DNA of 64,000 nt from an uncultured Colwellia sp. (GCA_913049915.1 CAJWZC010000002.1:35318-99317); one strand, 5' to 3'; positions 24,620 to 34,131 are shown, counted from the stretch's first letter. Notes: generated from the letters alone by a model not told the origin. Made by a program: numbers and translations.

Positions 24620-25081
24620 TTGCAATCTGATAAAAATATACCTGATTATTTAACAGATGATTTTTCTATGTACTTAGAAAATATGACCTCGTTAACTGAT
24701 CCTGAAAACCCTGAATTATTATCTATTTATTTATCGAGTTTATTTGACCAGTTAAAAACGACCCCTTTGTTATTTACTGGTATGGTTGACCAATTAGCTA
24801 TGGCTATCACGACAAAAATTAGAATTGATAGTAAAAACCTGGCGTTAATTGATTTAAGTGTAGCGCCAACGTGGGCTGATGTAAAAGTATTCGTTGGCGT
24901 ACATGCTGATGCTAGAGACTGTATTACTGAAATGATGAACCATGCAGAGCAGGATTTAAAAACTGCCGTATTACTCATTCATTATTATAATCGCTATGAT
25001 GCAACACCTGTAAAAGTGGTAGAAGATGATTATGTTCAAGTCGATGATTATTCATCAGATGATTTTGATGAAAATTATTAG
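24620..25081 (+). CDS. Unrecognised acidic protein, second gene of the J-domain cluster
   Basis: The 153-residue protein starts at TTG 24620, which follows AAGGA at 7-base spacing. It is cytoplasmic, largely helical, and ends in a very acidic tail (VVEDDYVQVDDYSSDDFDEN). No motif I know is present. It starts 70 bases after the J-domain stop on the same strand. Function unknown; the acidic tail is shared in kind with the last protein of the cluster. Confidence 0.7.
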   Translation: MQSDKNIPDYLTDDFSMYLENMTSLTDPENPELLSIYLSSLFDQLKTTPLLFTGMVDQLAMAITTKIRIDSKNLALIDLSVAPTWADVKVFVGVHADARDCITEMMNHAEQDLKTAVLLIHYYNRYDATPVKVVEDDYVQVDDYSSDDFDENY

Positions 25082-25205
25082 CTTTTAAAATTTTATTACG
25101 TTACATAATAGCTTTCAAAGAACTTACGTTTTGAAATAAAGATGATCCTAATTGATTCGATTAGGGCGCCTAATCGAATAGTATAAATACCTTTAAGGAA
25201 TAACC

Positions 25206-25853
25206 GTGACAAAAAACGTACTTATTTTAGCCACCGATATTATTGAAATAGCTCAACAAAGCGGTAGACGCGCAGGCACTTCTTTAGAGGCAATTGCTTC
25301 TGAACAGGGTGATGAAACTATGTTGGCAGTGCTCACCGAGATGGATATTTTAACCGTGGCTAAAATTGTTAGGGAACACGATGCCACTATTCCTTCTATC
25401 GCTACCTGGTTAATGGATGCAGAGTCAATTAAGCAGTTATTAAATGTTGAACCCTCTTATTGGCAAAATATTGATGAAGACCACGTGTTTTGTGCACAAA
25501 CGGAAGCGCATAGCTTATTATCACAAATTTTTCTTTCGAGTGATGATGAAGAAAAACAGTTAGAAGTATTAAAAGCCATTGTAGAAGATGATTTTGGCCT
25601 TTTATACTTGTCTCTACCATTTGTTGGTCATGATTTTTCTGAAATCGAAGAAGACGAAGAGCAAACATCAGGCAGTATTGAAGAACTGTTAATGAAAATT
25701 AAAACATTAGATGTGGATGCCTACCGTGAAGTAATGGTAGTAAGTACCAATGGCTCATTAGAGAATGTGGAAAAAGCGTTAAAAGATAATGCTAATAAAC
25801 AACGTGTTACATCGGTAGCAATTGATACCGATGACATGTTTGCACCCCTTTAA
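25206..25853 (+). CDS. Unrecognised protein, third gene of the J-domain cluster
   Basis: The 215-residue protein starts at GTG 25206 after AAGGA. It is predicted cytoplasmic and mostly helical, with a DEEKQLEVLKAIVEDDFG helix and an acidic segment SEIEEDEEQTSGSIEELL near residue 150. The N-terminal part (ATDIIEIAQQSGRRAGTSLE, then TMLAVLTEMDILTVAKIV) reads like paired helices. No catalytic motif is visible. It is separated by 124 bases from the preceding gene, so it may have its own promoter as well. Function unknown. Confidence 0.7.
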   Translation: MTKNVLILATDIIEIAQQSGRRAGTSLEAIASEQGDETMLAVLTEMDILTVAKIVREHDATIPSIATWLMDAESIKQLLNVEPSYWQNIDEDHVFCAQTEAHSLLSQIFLSSDDEEKQLEVLKAIVEDDFGLLYLSLPFVGHDFSEIEEDEEQTSGSIEELLMKIKTLDVDAYREVMVVSTNGSLENVEKALKDNANKQRVTSVAIDTDDMFAPL

Positions 25854-25916
25854 AATATCATTAAACATCTATTACCCTAGTGGTTATGAACAGTTTTATA
25901 TAAGTAGGATTCATTA

Positions 25917-26837
25917 ATGAGAATTGCAGAGTTAAGAAATCATCCCTTTCTACTGTTGGTTTTAAAAGATGGGGAAAGTGAAGGCTATTTTTCACCTAAA
26001 TTAGTGCATGAAATTAAACAACAATTAGTCGATATGTCATTAAGAATCGCCTCAGATAATTTATCCATCATTTATGCTGATCAAATTAATAAAGGCTGTG
26101 AAATTGTCTTAGGTATTACTAACTTAGGCTTACTAGACCTATGTGATAACGATGCGGATAAAGCTAAAGATATTATAAAATCCGATGGTATTGTTTATTG
26201 CTTTAGAGCTGGTTGGGCTAAATATGCGCAATTAAAGAAAATATCTCCCTCATACTTTGAAAGTATTTCAATCATCACTTATGCCTTAGCAATCAGCGAT
26301 ACCTCAGATATTAGAGGTTTACATGCTAGTTTGATGAAAGAAGGCTATAAAAGTGCAAAACTTTTAGATGTTTATAAAAACATCGCAGCGAGCTATTGTG
26401 CCAGCACTATACTGGTTGATAATGATGAAGATGTATTATTGTATGAATTACAACGATTCCTTAATACGGCTATGGCTTTATTATTGATCGATTCAGATAG
26501 AAAAATGTTTACCAGTTCATTATATCAAGATTTTAATACTTATATTCTCAGCACTGATAAAGACGTTTTGCTTAAAAAAATAGAAACTTGTACTGTAAAA
26601 CTTACCGGTCAATTGTCGATACTCACTAAAAGTTATTTACAAGAAATAGAGTTATTAGACTTTGCTGAATTTAAAGGCATCATAAATCAACAAATTGATG
26701 TTGCCATTCATATTCAAGAAATATTAGAGCTGCCTATTACCGTTGCGAATGAATTACATGATGATTTTGAAGGTGGTTATGACTTTCATGCAGATGATGA
26801 AGATGACCTCGCTTATTTAATGTCAGACGATAGATAA
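25917..26837 (+). CDS. Unrecognised protein with acidic tail, last gene of the J-domain cluster
   Basis: The protein has 306 residues, no signal peptide, and is mainly alpha helical. Its C-terminal 30 residues are strongly acidic (DDFEGGYDFHADDEDDLAYL). A central region (IIKSDGIVYCFRAGWAKYAQ, then LALISDT-type helices) has no known motif. It begins 63 bases after the previous stop and is followed by a terminator at 26878-26908, which closes the cluster. Function unknown. It is the largest of the three unknowns and the likeliest scaffold or effector. Confidence 0.7.
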   Translation: MRIAELRNHPFLLLVLKDGESEGYFSPKLVHEIKQQLVDMSLRIASDNLSIIYADQINKGCEIVLGITNLGLLDLCDNDADKAKDIIKSDGIVYCFRAGWAKYAQLKKISPSYFESISIITYALAISDTSDIRGLHASLMKEGYKSAKLLDVYKNIAASYCASTILVDNDEDVLLYELQRFLNTAMALLLIDSDRKMFTSSLYQDFNTYILSTDKDVLLKKIETCTVKLTGQLSILTKSYLQEIELLDFAEFKGIINQQIDVAIHIQEILELPITVANELHDDFEGGYDFHADDEDDLAYLMSDDR

Positions 26838-26877
26838 ATAGGCGAAATAACTATATTACTATTATACCAAAATCACC

Positions 26878-26908
26878 AAAGTCTGTTACCAAAGTTACGG
26901 ACTTTTTT
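26878..26908 (+). terminator. Rho-independent terminator closing the J-domain cluster
   Basis: AAAGTCTGTTAC (26878-26889) pairs with GTTACGGACTTT (ending 26905), with one mismatch and one G-U pair, a short loop and a T-run. It lies 40 bases after the last gene of the cluster. Confidence 0.75.
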
Positions 26909-27953
26909 ATTTTGCGAGTATAGAGATTAATGCCAATCAACCGTAAGCTTAAAGCTTATAATGCTTCAACTACGCTTACTAAACAGTAAAGCCCATTCAC
27001 TCGTTTAATAATAACGGCCGACTTTATCAATCTATGTGATAGATAGCTAAACACTTATGCCAATAAAAATGAAAAGTATTTTGGGGCTGATTTTTACTTG
27101 AAGGCGGATGTAGTCAACTTAATAATTTTTATATTAGTGATATAGACCAGTTATAATAGTCGTTAAACCCTTTTCTATTAGGGTAAATGAGCTAGGTTTT
27201 AATATTACTAAACTAGCCAATATATACGTATAGGCGACGATATCAGTCTAAACTTTTAGAAGCTTAGAATTTGTCACTTTTATTTTTGCTATGAGTATTT
27301 TTTATCCTAAAACAGATAAGCCAGTATATAGTCATGCTAATGCCGTTAACTAACTAAGTGATAATAAAAAACACTGGGTAAAGTTAACGCTTATGTTTAC
27401 GCAGGTACATAATTACTTCTATAAAGTACGCTTTACTTACTGATTTTTATACGTATATTCTACCTCCGACAACTAACAGTTCGGCGATACTAAACAAGCC
27501 ATAGTTCAACATTATCGAATCACATATCTAGTTTGGCTTCTACCGGATTAATTAAACAGTGTCGAGAAGGTCGAGTACCTTATTACGTGGTTGAATATGA
27601 AAGTTGCTTTTTATGATTGTATTTATTTCAGATGAATAATATATAGATGAACGATAGTTTTATCGGTTAATAGTATCTATATAATATAGTTTTGTAATAC
27701 ATGTATGCGATACGAAGATGACTTATGCGTAAATGTAAACACAATTGCCCTGAAAGAATCGTTTAATAGTTATAATTATTGACTATAAACGCTGTAATTC
27801 TCAATGAGTAGGTAATAATTTAGTTGATTTGGTATTTAGTCTGTTATTACTCTATAAAGCTCAGCTATAACAGCGTAGGATCAATCCACTTTAGATAAAA
27901 ACGTAGGTTTGCACTTATACCAATGGGTATTAGGCGCACTAACATAAAAAATT
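26909..27953. other. Long intergenic region, nothing recognised
   Basis: More than 1 kb of AT-rich sequence between the J-domain cluster and hflX carries no frame of 60 codons and no remnant I can identify. An imperfect hairpin at about 27191-27222 (GCTAGGTTT against TAAACTAGC) is the only structure noticed. The hflX promoter should lie near the right end. A small RNA cannot be excluded. Confidence 0.5.
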
Positions 27954-29297
27954 ATGCAACTAACAGCAAAAGCATCACTCACTAACGCTTTACTTATTTC
28001 TATTTGTACACCTGACTTTAAAGGTGATGAGGCGACAGAATCACTGGCAGAGCTGGCACGTTTAGTGACTACACTCGGCTTTAAAGTAGTCGGTACCCAG
28101 TCGCAAAAGCAGAGTTCAACTAAAAAAGTAAATGTATTAGGTTTAGGTAAACTGGCAGAAATAGCGCATCTTACTGGTAATCAAGGTGTGGTTGAAGGTG
28201 AAGAAGACTTTTTTGAAGAAATAATTGATGAAGTAGATTTTAGCGATATCCCATCAGATAATCTTCCCTTTGCTTGTGCTGATGTGGTGGTATTTGATTG
28301 TGATTTAAGCCCATCTCAGCTGCGTAATGTTGAAAATCAATTAGGTGTCGAGGTGTTTGACCGTACCGGTATTATAATTGAAATATTTAGTCGCCATGCC
28401 CGTACCAAAACAGCGAAATTACAAGTAGAAATAGCTCGCCTTAATTATGTGGCGCCAAGACTCCGTGAAACATCATGTGGTGATAAAGAACGTCAAATGG
28501 GTAAGGGCGCTGGCGAAACTACGCTAGAGCTAAATCGCCGTGCGGTACGAGATCAATTAGCAGAACTAAAACGTGAATTAGCGAGTGTTCAGCATGAAAT
28601 GAAAGGCCGACGTACTCAACGTTCCGAGCTTTTTTGTGTCGCTTTAGTTGGTTATACCAATGCAGGGAAGTCATCAATGATGCGTGCGATAACAGGTAGT
28701 GATGTTGAAGGTGAAAACAAACTTTTTGCTACACTTGACACCACGGTTCGTGCTCTGTTTCCTATCACTCAACCGCGAATATTAGTGTCAGACACGGTTG
28801 GTTTTATTAAAAAGCTACCGCACGACTTAGTCGCCTCATTTCATTCAACGTTAGCAGAAGCGCAGGATGCTTCATTACTATTATATGTTGTAGATGCTTC
28901 TGATCCGTCGTTTCGTGCACAACTCGATGTAGTGCATGAAGTATTGAACGAAGTAGGTGTTGAAGACAGTAAAAAATTATTGGTACTAAACAAATCAGAT
29001 CAACTTAGTATTGAACAACAACAAGCGCTAATGGAAGAGTTTCCAGATGCCATGATTACATCAGCACGTAATCCATCTGATGTAAGTAGATTACATAAAT
29101 ATATCGTTCAAGTTGCTCAGGAAGAGATGATTGAAGAAGAAATTATTGTTCCTTATACCGCTAAAGGCATCATAGGTGAAATTCGCTCTAGCATGAGTGT
29201 CACTAAGGAAGAATATGAATATAGTCATATAAAAGTCACGGTACGTTCAAACGCGATTGATTTAGCTAGATTGAAAAAGCGTATGTTGATTGTGTAA
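27954..29297 (+). CDS. hflX: HflX-family ribosome-associated GTPase
   Basis: The 447-residue protein has the HflX N-terminal domain, the conserved linker RLNYVAPRLRE followed by GAGETTLELNRRAVRDQLA, and a GTPase domain: G1 VGYTNAGKSS (about residue 232), G3 DTVGFIKKLP and G4 NKSDQ. HflX splits stalled or heat-damaged ribosomes. In most Gammaproteobacteria it follows hfq and precedes hflKC; here it stands alone, so it may be a second, divergent copy. An acidic insertion (GEEDFFEEIIDEVDFSDI) lies in the N-terminal domain, where typical proteins run straight through. ATG 27954 lacks a strong ribosome binding site. A terminator follows. Confidence 0.92.
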   Translation: MQLTAKASLTNALLISICTPDFKGDEATESLAELARLVTTLGFKVVGTQSQKQSSTKKVNVLGLGKLAEIAHLTGNQGVVEGEEDFFEEIIDEVDFSDIPSDNLPFACADVVVFDCDLSPSQLRNVENQLGVEVFDRTGIIIEIFSRHARTKTAKLQVEIARLNYVAPRLRETSCGDKERQMGKGAGETTLELNRRAVRDQLAELKRELASVQHEMKGRRTQRSELFCVALVGYTNAGKSSMMRAITGSDVEGENKLFATLDTTVRALFPITQPRILVSDTVGFIKKLPHDLVASFHSTLAEAQDASLLLYVVDASDPSFRAQLDVVHEVLNEVGVEDSKKLLVLNKSDQLSIEQQQALMEEFPDAMITSARNPSDVSRLHKYIVQVAQEEMIEEEIIVPYTAKGIIGEIRSSMSVTKEEYEYSHIKVTVRSNAIDLARLKKRMLIV

Positions 29298-29328
29298 ATA
29301 AGCCTAAGTTATTGCTGTTCAATATTTT

Positions 29329-29360
29329 AAGCCTTTTACTTTTCAGTATAAGGCTTTTTT
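29329..29360 (+). terminator. Rho-independent terminator after hflX
   Basis: AAGCCTT (29329-29335) pairs with AAGGCTT (29350-29356) around a 14-base loop and is followed by a T-run to 29360. It lies about 30 bases after the hflX stop. Confidence 0.8.
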
Positions 29361-29413
29361 GTTAGCTATAAGATTACTAATGTTTTATCTGAGGCCATCG
29401 GTAAACTAGTACG

Positions 29414-29817
29414 TTATCTAGGGACAGACATACAAAGTCTTAGCCAAGAATTAGCACTCATATTATCAAAGAAAAAACGATGCTTCACACCAGCTTCAAT
29501 GTATGACTTTGTGCATAAGTCTTGAGTTACTGACGGAGTAAGGACATATTGCAAGTTAATAGCAACAGCACGTACTTGCAGTGTCTTTAAATAGTTGGTG
29601 AAGTATGCCATCGCTTCAGGTGTCGCAAGTGCCTCATCACGCAATAGACTAAACCGGTATAGTTATCGATATTTAGCTTTGGCCTAAAAGAAGCTAACTT
29701 CTTTGCCATAATTTCAAAAAACTCGGTATTACATGGCCCTGCAATCTCCATAGAAATTAGGTTGTTATCTAGTTAGATATCGATACTTCCGTGTGGATGA
29801 AAAAGAGGTTTTAGCAT
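29414..29817 (-). pseudogene. Decayed SpoIIAA/STAS-like small protein gene
   Basis: On the minus strand the frame from ATG 29817 reads MLKPLFHPHGSIDI, a stop, then LDNNLISMEIAGPCNTEFFE and AKKLASFRPKLNIDNYTGLV, then shifts frame near 29645 into RDEALATPEAMAYFTNYLK, followed by LQVRAVAINLQYVL and a C-terminus with FFFDNMSANSWL. The joined product (about 130 residues) matches the common marine family of small SpoIIAA-like proteins, which end in an F-x-D-x-x-x-A-x-x-W-L motif. One nonsense codon and one frameshift make it a pseudogene. A related intact gene is at 53726-54094. Confidence 0.65.
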
Positions 29818-30319
29818 GTCATTCTCAGATAGAAATAAAAATAAGGTTCAGTAAATTTAATAATATCAACAATGCGTTAATGTTACTCTAAAGTTAATAT
29901 ACTATCGTTCTTCATGAAGTTCTAATTTTTAAATAATTATCGCTAAAACAGTACTATATCTGTTATCAATCAATATGTATTTTTCAAAGTACTTGAGCAA
30001 TTTTAATTCTGTATCTACCTATATTGTTGAGAGTATCTCTATTCCAGTAAAATTTAGGTAAAATCATATATACGCTATTATATGATTCACCGTACAGGTA
30101 AACGTTTGAAATACTCTGTTTTTTGGTTAGAAGGAAAATATTTTGGCTCTTTACAACAACCTATTATTAATTACCTTGATTGTTTTTTTTACGCATACGC
30201 TGCACCAGTATTATTTTACCAAAGCCATGTTTGTCCTAAATGGCTATAGTTGGAATAGCTAAGCGAAGTGTCTTAATGCCAAGCATGTTAATAAGTCGTT
30301 AATATTTATTGACCATTTA
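29818..30319. other. Intergenic, short unplaced open frame only
   Basis: AT-rich. A 55-codon plus-strand frame at 30082-30249 (MIHRTGKRLKYSVFWLEG, hydrophobic later) has no clear ribosome binding site and no family I recognise; it may be a fragment of a membrane protein. Nothing else is supported. Confidence 0.4.
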
Positions 30320-30451
30320 TTATCTTTTTTCTATATCACTATAAATATTATCACCCAGAAAAATAAACAGATCTGCGTCTTTATCTTGATTTGAACATGA
30401 GCCAAATATAACTTTATGTAGCGTAGTGTCTAATTGAGATAAGTATGTGGG
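30320..30451 (-). pseudogene. Fragment of a PhoD-like alkaline phosphatase gene
   Basis: A 43-codon minus frame reads PTYLSQLDTTLHKVIFGSCS and then NQDKDADLFIFLGDNIYSDI before a stop. GSCxxQDK and DLFIFLGDNIY are the first metal-binding signatures of PhoD/alkaline phosphatase D metallophosphatases, which in intact proteins are separated by about 15 more residues. The fragment lacks a start, has an internal deletion and no downstream catalytic domain, so it is a remnant. Confidence 0.6.
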
Positions 30452-30660
30452 TTAAAAATTTTAGAATCTTAAGCTAATAAGATGAATACGATAGCTGTTA
30501 ATGGTGTGCTATTTTAAATGATAAATACATTTAGCATCTAACTAAAATAATATCGTCAGCGAGTAACGTTGTGACTAGTGGATGATGTATGAGGATTATT
30601 ATAAAAAGAGCGATAACTTGTATTGAGTAGCGTTAATTTTTATCGTTCAAGGTTTAGCTA

Positions 30661-31371
30661 CTATTTTCTAGGCGACGACCTAATACGATTTAATCCTTCG
30701 TCAAGTAACCTCATCATTTCTTTGGTGTCATTTGTTTTGCTAAAGGCAACGTAAATATCGCTCTGATGATTTATCTGTCCTTGCTTAATTGATGAATTTT
30801 TCAAGCCCATATTAGTCATGGTATCTTTTACAACTTCATCAAACATTATCGCCATATCCACTCTTTTTTTGCGAATAAGCTGAACAATTTGTTCCTGATT
30901 TGTTACTCTTACTTCTTTGAATCTATGTTTGTTCTGTTGGAAAATATCACCATATTCATAACCTAATATTAGAGCTATTGTTGTTCCATCGGGGATGCTA
31001 GTGGCTGTTGAAAAGTTAAGTGTGGCGTCTTGATTATAATAATATGAAGCTTTAGCTTGTAATAGATACTCTTCTCCAAAGTTAAAAACGTCCTCGGTAT
31101 TGTCTTGTTTGGTGACATTAAAGGCACCATCGGCGCTACCAATTTTAACCATATGCAACGCTCTTTTATACGGAACAACTATAAATTCAACTTCTACATT
31201 TACCGCTTGATAAGCTTTTATTATTATCTCTTTAGATATGCCATTTCCTTGGTTGTTAGAATATGGTGGCCAGCTATTTTCAACCGCAAGTGTTACTTTA
31301 CTGTTTGAGTATGAATAACTACTAAAACTTATACTGATAAATATAAGGAAAAATACTATACGTGCTTTCAT
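30661..31371 (-). CDS. Periplasmic solute-binding protein, family 3 (amino-acid type)
   Basis: The protein has 236 residues from ATG 31371, with a signal peptide (MKARIVFFLIFISISFSSYS). It shows the SBP_bac_3 layout: VTLAVENSWPPYSNNQGNGI, then KEIIIKAYQAVNVEVEFIVV, PYKRALHMVKIGSADGAFNV, and a closing lobe with RVDMAIMFDEVV. These small proteins bind amino acids or other polar ligands; many marine homologues are solitary, without a permease. An in-frame ATG at 31413 adds 14 residues that spoil the signal peptide. No transporter gene is adjacent. Confidence 0.85.
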   Translation of the reverse strand: MKARIVFFLIFISISFSSYSYSNSKVTLAVENSWPPYSNNQGNGISKEIIIKAYQAVNVEVEFIVVPYKRALHMVKIGSADGAFNVTKQDNTEDVFNFGEEYLLQAKASYYYNQDATLNFSTATSIPDGTTIALILGYEYGDIFQQNKHRFKEVRVTNQEQIVQLIRKKRVDMAIMFDEVVKDTMTNMGLKNSSIKQGQINHQSDIYVAFSKTNDTKEMMRLLDEGLNRIRSSPRK

Positions 31372-31551
31372 ATTAATTTGAACACCATAAATTATATACA
31401 CAGTGAAATGCAAAATGCGGGAGTATAATAGCGTTTATTTACTTACATGTTAATATTTAATTACATAGGTAACCTAAGTGCTAAATTTGTGCGATTATTT
31501 GTTTAGTTACCTCTAATAGTGATGTAACTAAAGGACTTGGTAGCTATCAGT

Positions 31552-33393
31552 TTAGTCTGAATGCTCAGTACAAGCGGCAATAGGATGAATCACCGCTTTG
31601 GTAATTTTACCGTATTGAAGTTTAACGAGAGGTTGATTGATATAACCGTTAAACTTTTGTTTTCTCCATTGAGGTAATAAGCCAGCTTGCGTGGTTAAGT
31701 TTGCGATTAGGCCAGTTGATTTTTGTACTTTTACCTTATTTTTATAATAGATATTATGAGTTGTAGGCTCAGTTAGTAATTCATTAGCAAAGTTTTTTTC
31801 GCGACTGGCGGCGACAATGCAAATTCTATTTTCAGCCGCACGAGATAACAAACTATAGTCAACCTCGCATGGCTCTTGAATATCAAAAGGTACCAGTAAT
31901 AAGTGAATGCCAGCTAAAGTGGCAACTTTTACTATTTCTGGTATGTTTGCGTCATCCGCTGTTAGCATAGCGAGACTAATTTTTCCTTTCTCTAAGGGTA
32001 ATTCAATAATATTTAATTCATCACCAAGTTTAGTCCATTGATACCTTTGACAAAAATGTAATTGCTGTTGTGTTGCTAATATACCCTCGTTATTTATTAG
32101 CACAGCCTGATGTTTCTCCTTTATAACTAAACTAGTACATAGGTATTGAAAAGGTCTTAGCACTGCGCTGACTTGCTCAATTAACTGCTGGCTCAATTTT
32201 GCTATATGGGCTCTCTGTGCAGAATCATTAATGATGGATTTATCTGCGATAAAGAATAATTCAGGCAATTGGATAATATCAGAAAGATTATTTTCAATGT
32301 ACTGACAAACATCTTCAATAGCCTGCTCGTTAGACTTGTATGTGGCAAATATTGCAACATTAGCAGTTACTGGAACCTGATTATCACTTCCTTGAAGCAA
32401 TGCTTTATTTATCTGTTTCGTTTTCTTTATTGCTACGGTTAATGCTTGATACAGTTGAGGACGTAATTGCGTAATAAGCGATGTGCCATCTGGACGGAAT
32501 TTGTTGTTTAGTCCGCATTTTTTTCTGATTTCAGTCATTGAGTCAGTTGCAGATAATTCTATGTCAGCAAAAACATAACCTTCTTCATTGTTATTAAGCT
32601 TTGCTAGCACCTTACCATCAGGAGACACAATTTGACTTTGACCCGATCCAATATCTACACTATTTAGCAGGTCTTGTGAGTGTTCTTGTGTTAAATTTAA
32701 GGAGATTAGTGCACCCACTTTATTTGCGGTAGCTAAAAACGTATTATTTTCGAACGCTCTAGCAGGATCGTGTAGATGACTTTGATCTAGTGCGAATGAA
32801 TTTATTGAATTACACAATAATTGTGCTCCGCCTAAGGCTAATTCACGTGATGCCTCAAAGGTCATGCCATCGCTACCTATTAATAGCCCAAGTTTTCCAA
32901 CGGGTGTTGTTACCACCTCAGATACTTTAACTGAGCTAATAAAAAAATTACTCTCCAGTACTGATAACCTTTGTTTATCTTCTTGATGAATTAGTTTTCC
33001 AAGCGGAGAATATAAGCATGAGGTGACACTTATATTTGATTTATTATTTGATCGAGAAAGTGAGTCTTGTTCATTTATCGACAAGTAGCCTACCTGATCA
33101 CGTCGTAAGGTAACATTGATGACTATGAAACAATTATGTTTTATTGCCTGCTCTGCGATAGCTTGTAAAAAAGGTCCATCAATAGCTAAAGCCTCATCCC
33201 ATGCTTGATTATGATCAGCATAACAAGAATGAGCATTACTAATTTGGGTATTAGAAAAAAGGGTATTACAATATTCAGGTAGGACTACTAGTGATGGCTG
33301 ACAGGTTGCCATCTTATTTATCATCCGAATACAGCTTGCTAGATTTTTTTGAGTATTTGAAGTGGTGGCAAACTGAGAAACGGCTACTCGCAT
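31552..33393 (-). CDS. Tandem nitrilase-fold (carbon-nitrogen hydrolase) protein, catalytic cysteines absent
   Basis: The 613-residue protein contains two nitrilase-superfamily domains. In the first, the catalytic Glu (E40, in VVLPEYC) and Lys (K140, in QEDKQRLS) are present, but the Cys of the usual GLLICYD motif is Gly173 (LGLLIGSDGMTFE). In the second, ANVAIFATYKS opens the domain, LPELFF provides the Glu, and ISLAMLTADDANIPE has no Cys. The fold signatures GGAQLLCNSINSFA and AGIHLLLVPFDIQEP support both domains. Active nitrilases need Glu-Lys-Cys, so hydrolysis by the usual mechanism should not occur; a binding or regulatory role is more likely. It stands alone on the minus strand. Domain call firm, inactivity inferred. 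Confidence 0.85.
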   Translation of the reverse strand: MRVAVSQFATTSNTQKNLASCIRMINKMATCQPSLVVLPEYCNTLFSNTQISNAHSCYADHNQAWDEALAIDGPFLQAIAEQAIKHNCFIVINVTLRRDQVGYLSINEQDSLSRSNNKSNISVTSCLYSPLGKLIHQEDKQRLSVLESNFFISSVKVSEVVTTPVGKLGLLIGSDGMTFEASRELALGGAQLLCNSINSFALDQSHLHDPARAFENNTFLATANKVGALISLNLTQEHSQDLLNSVDIGSGQSQIVSPDGKVLAKLNNNEEGYVFADIELSATDSMTEIRKKCGLNNKFRPDGTSLITQLRPQLYQALTVAIKKTKQINKALLQGSDNQVPVTANVAIFATYKSNEQAIEDVCQYIENNLSDIIQLPELFFIADKSIINDSAQRAHIAKLSQQLIEQVSAVLRPFQYLCTSLVIKEKHQAVLINNEGILATQQQLHFCQRYQWTKLGDELNIIELPLEKGKISLAMLTADDANIPEIVKVATLAGIHLLLVPFDIQEPCEVDYSLLSRAAENRICIVAASREKNFANELLTEPTTHNIYYKNKVKVQKSTGLIANLTTQAGLLPQWRKQKFNGYINQPLVKLQYGKITKAVIHPIAACTEHSD

Positions 33394-33759
33394 TATTTAT
33401 ATTTCCAGGTAACTGATAGTTGTCGAATTTAGTAATGTAAACGTATTACATTTATTGGTACGATTTTACCTTAAAAATCTATTAGGAGGCTATTTAAATA
33501 GATATTTTGTCTTTAAATTTAATATCTTGTTGTGCGTAGGAAAAATTAGAGAGTAGGTGCTTGATTGACTAATAGTGTGCTACTGGCATTAAGTGCAACG
33601 TAGAAGTTATAGATTAAGACCATTTGAAGATAGGCAATTAATTAGTACAATTGGTATAAGTAAAGACTTGGATAAGTAATAAAAAAGTTATTTGTATTTT
33701 TAAGAACAACGTTAGAGAAAATTCAAGCATAGCAATTGGCTATACTTGATTAGGAGCGC
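33394..33759. other. Intergenic, nothing recognised
   Basis: About 365 AT-rich bases between two minus-strand genes. No frame, hairpin with T-run or known site was found; the promoter of the nitrilase-fold gene should lie near its left end. Confidence 0.5.
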
Positions 33760-34131
33760 TTAACCGAAATGATTAAAAGCAATCTTATTATTATCAAAAT
33801 CACGAAAATAAGCACCATAGAATACATCAGGAATACGTTGTCCTGGCTCTCCATCACAGCTGGCACCCAAAGCTATTGCCTTATGGTACATTGAATCACA
33901 TAGGTCTTTTGAACCAGGAGCAATAGCTAACATATTACCATTACCACAGTTTTGTATTTCTTCGTTATGTGGAATACAAATGGACAGCATAGGCTCTCCC
34001 ATTTTCTTACCAATAAATATAATACGGTCCATTTTTATTAGTGTTTTCGCGCCAAGAGGGGCCAATAGTTCATTATAAAAGGCTTCTGACTTTTCTAAAT
34101 CGGTTACACCTATGGTTGCATAGCTGAGCAT
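33760..34131 (-). CDS. VOC-family (glyoxalase/bleomycin resistance fold) protein
   Basis: This is a 123-residue single VOC domain: MLSYATIGVTDLEKSEAFYN opens, with LAPLGAKTL, then a middle strand and YGAYFRDFDNNKIAFNHFG at the end. Intact metal ligands would be His or Glu at the start of the first strand and near the C-terminus; the N-terminal position here is Tyr/Thr (YATIG), so the metal site is uncertain. Such stand-alone proteins are often dioxygenase- or lyase-like with unknown substrate. The ATG follows AAGGA. Located between the nitrilase-fold gene and tamB. Confidence 0.85.
   Translation of the reverse strand: MLSYATIGVTDLEKSEAFYNELLAPLGAKTLIKMDRIIFIGKKMGEPMLSICIPHNEEIQNCGNGNMLAIAPGSKDLCDSMYHKAIALGASCDGEPGQRIPDVFYGAYFRDFDNNKIAFNHFG

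Noticed and set aside
24727..24978. Minus-strand 83-codon frame inside the second gene of the J-domain cluster
   Set aside because: Antisense to a gene with a good ribosome binding site; no family.
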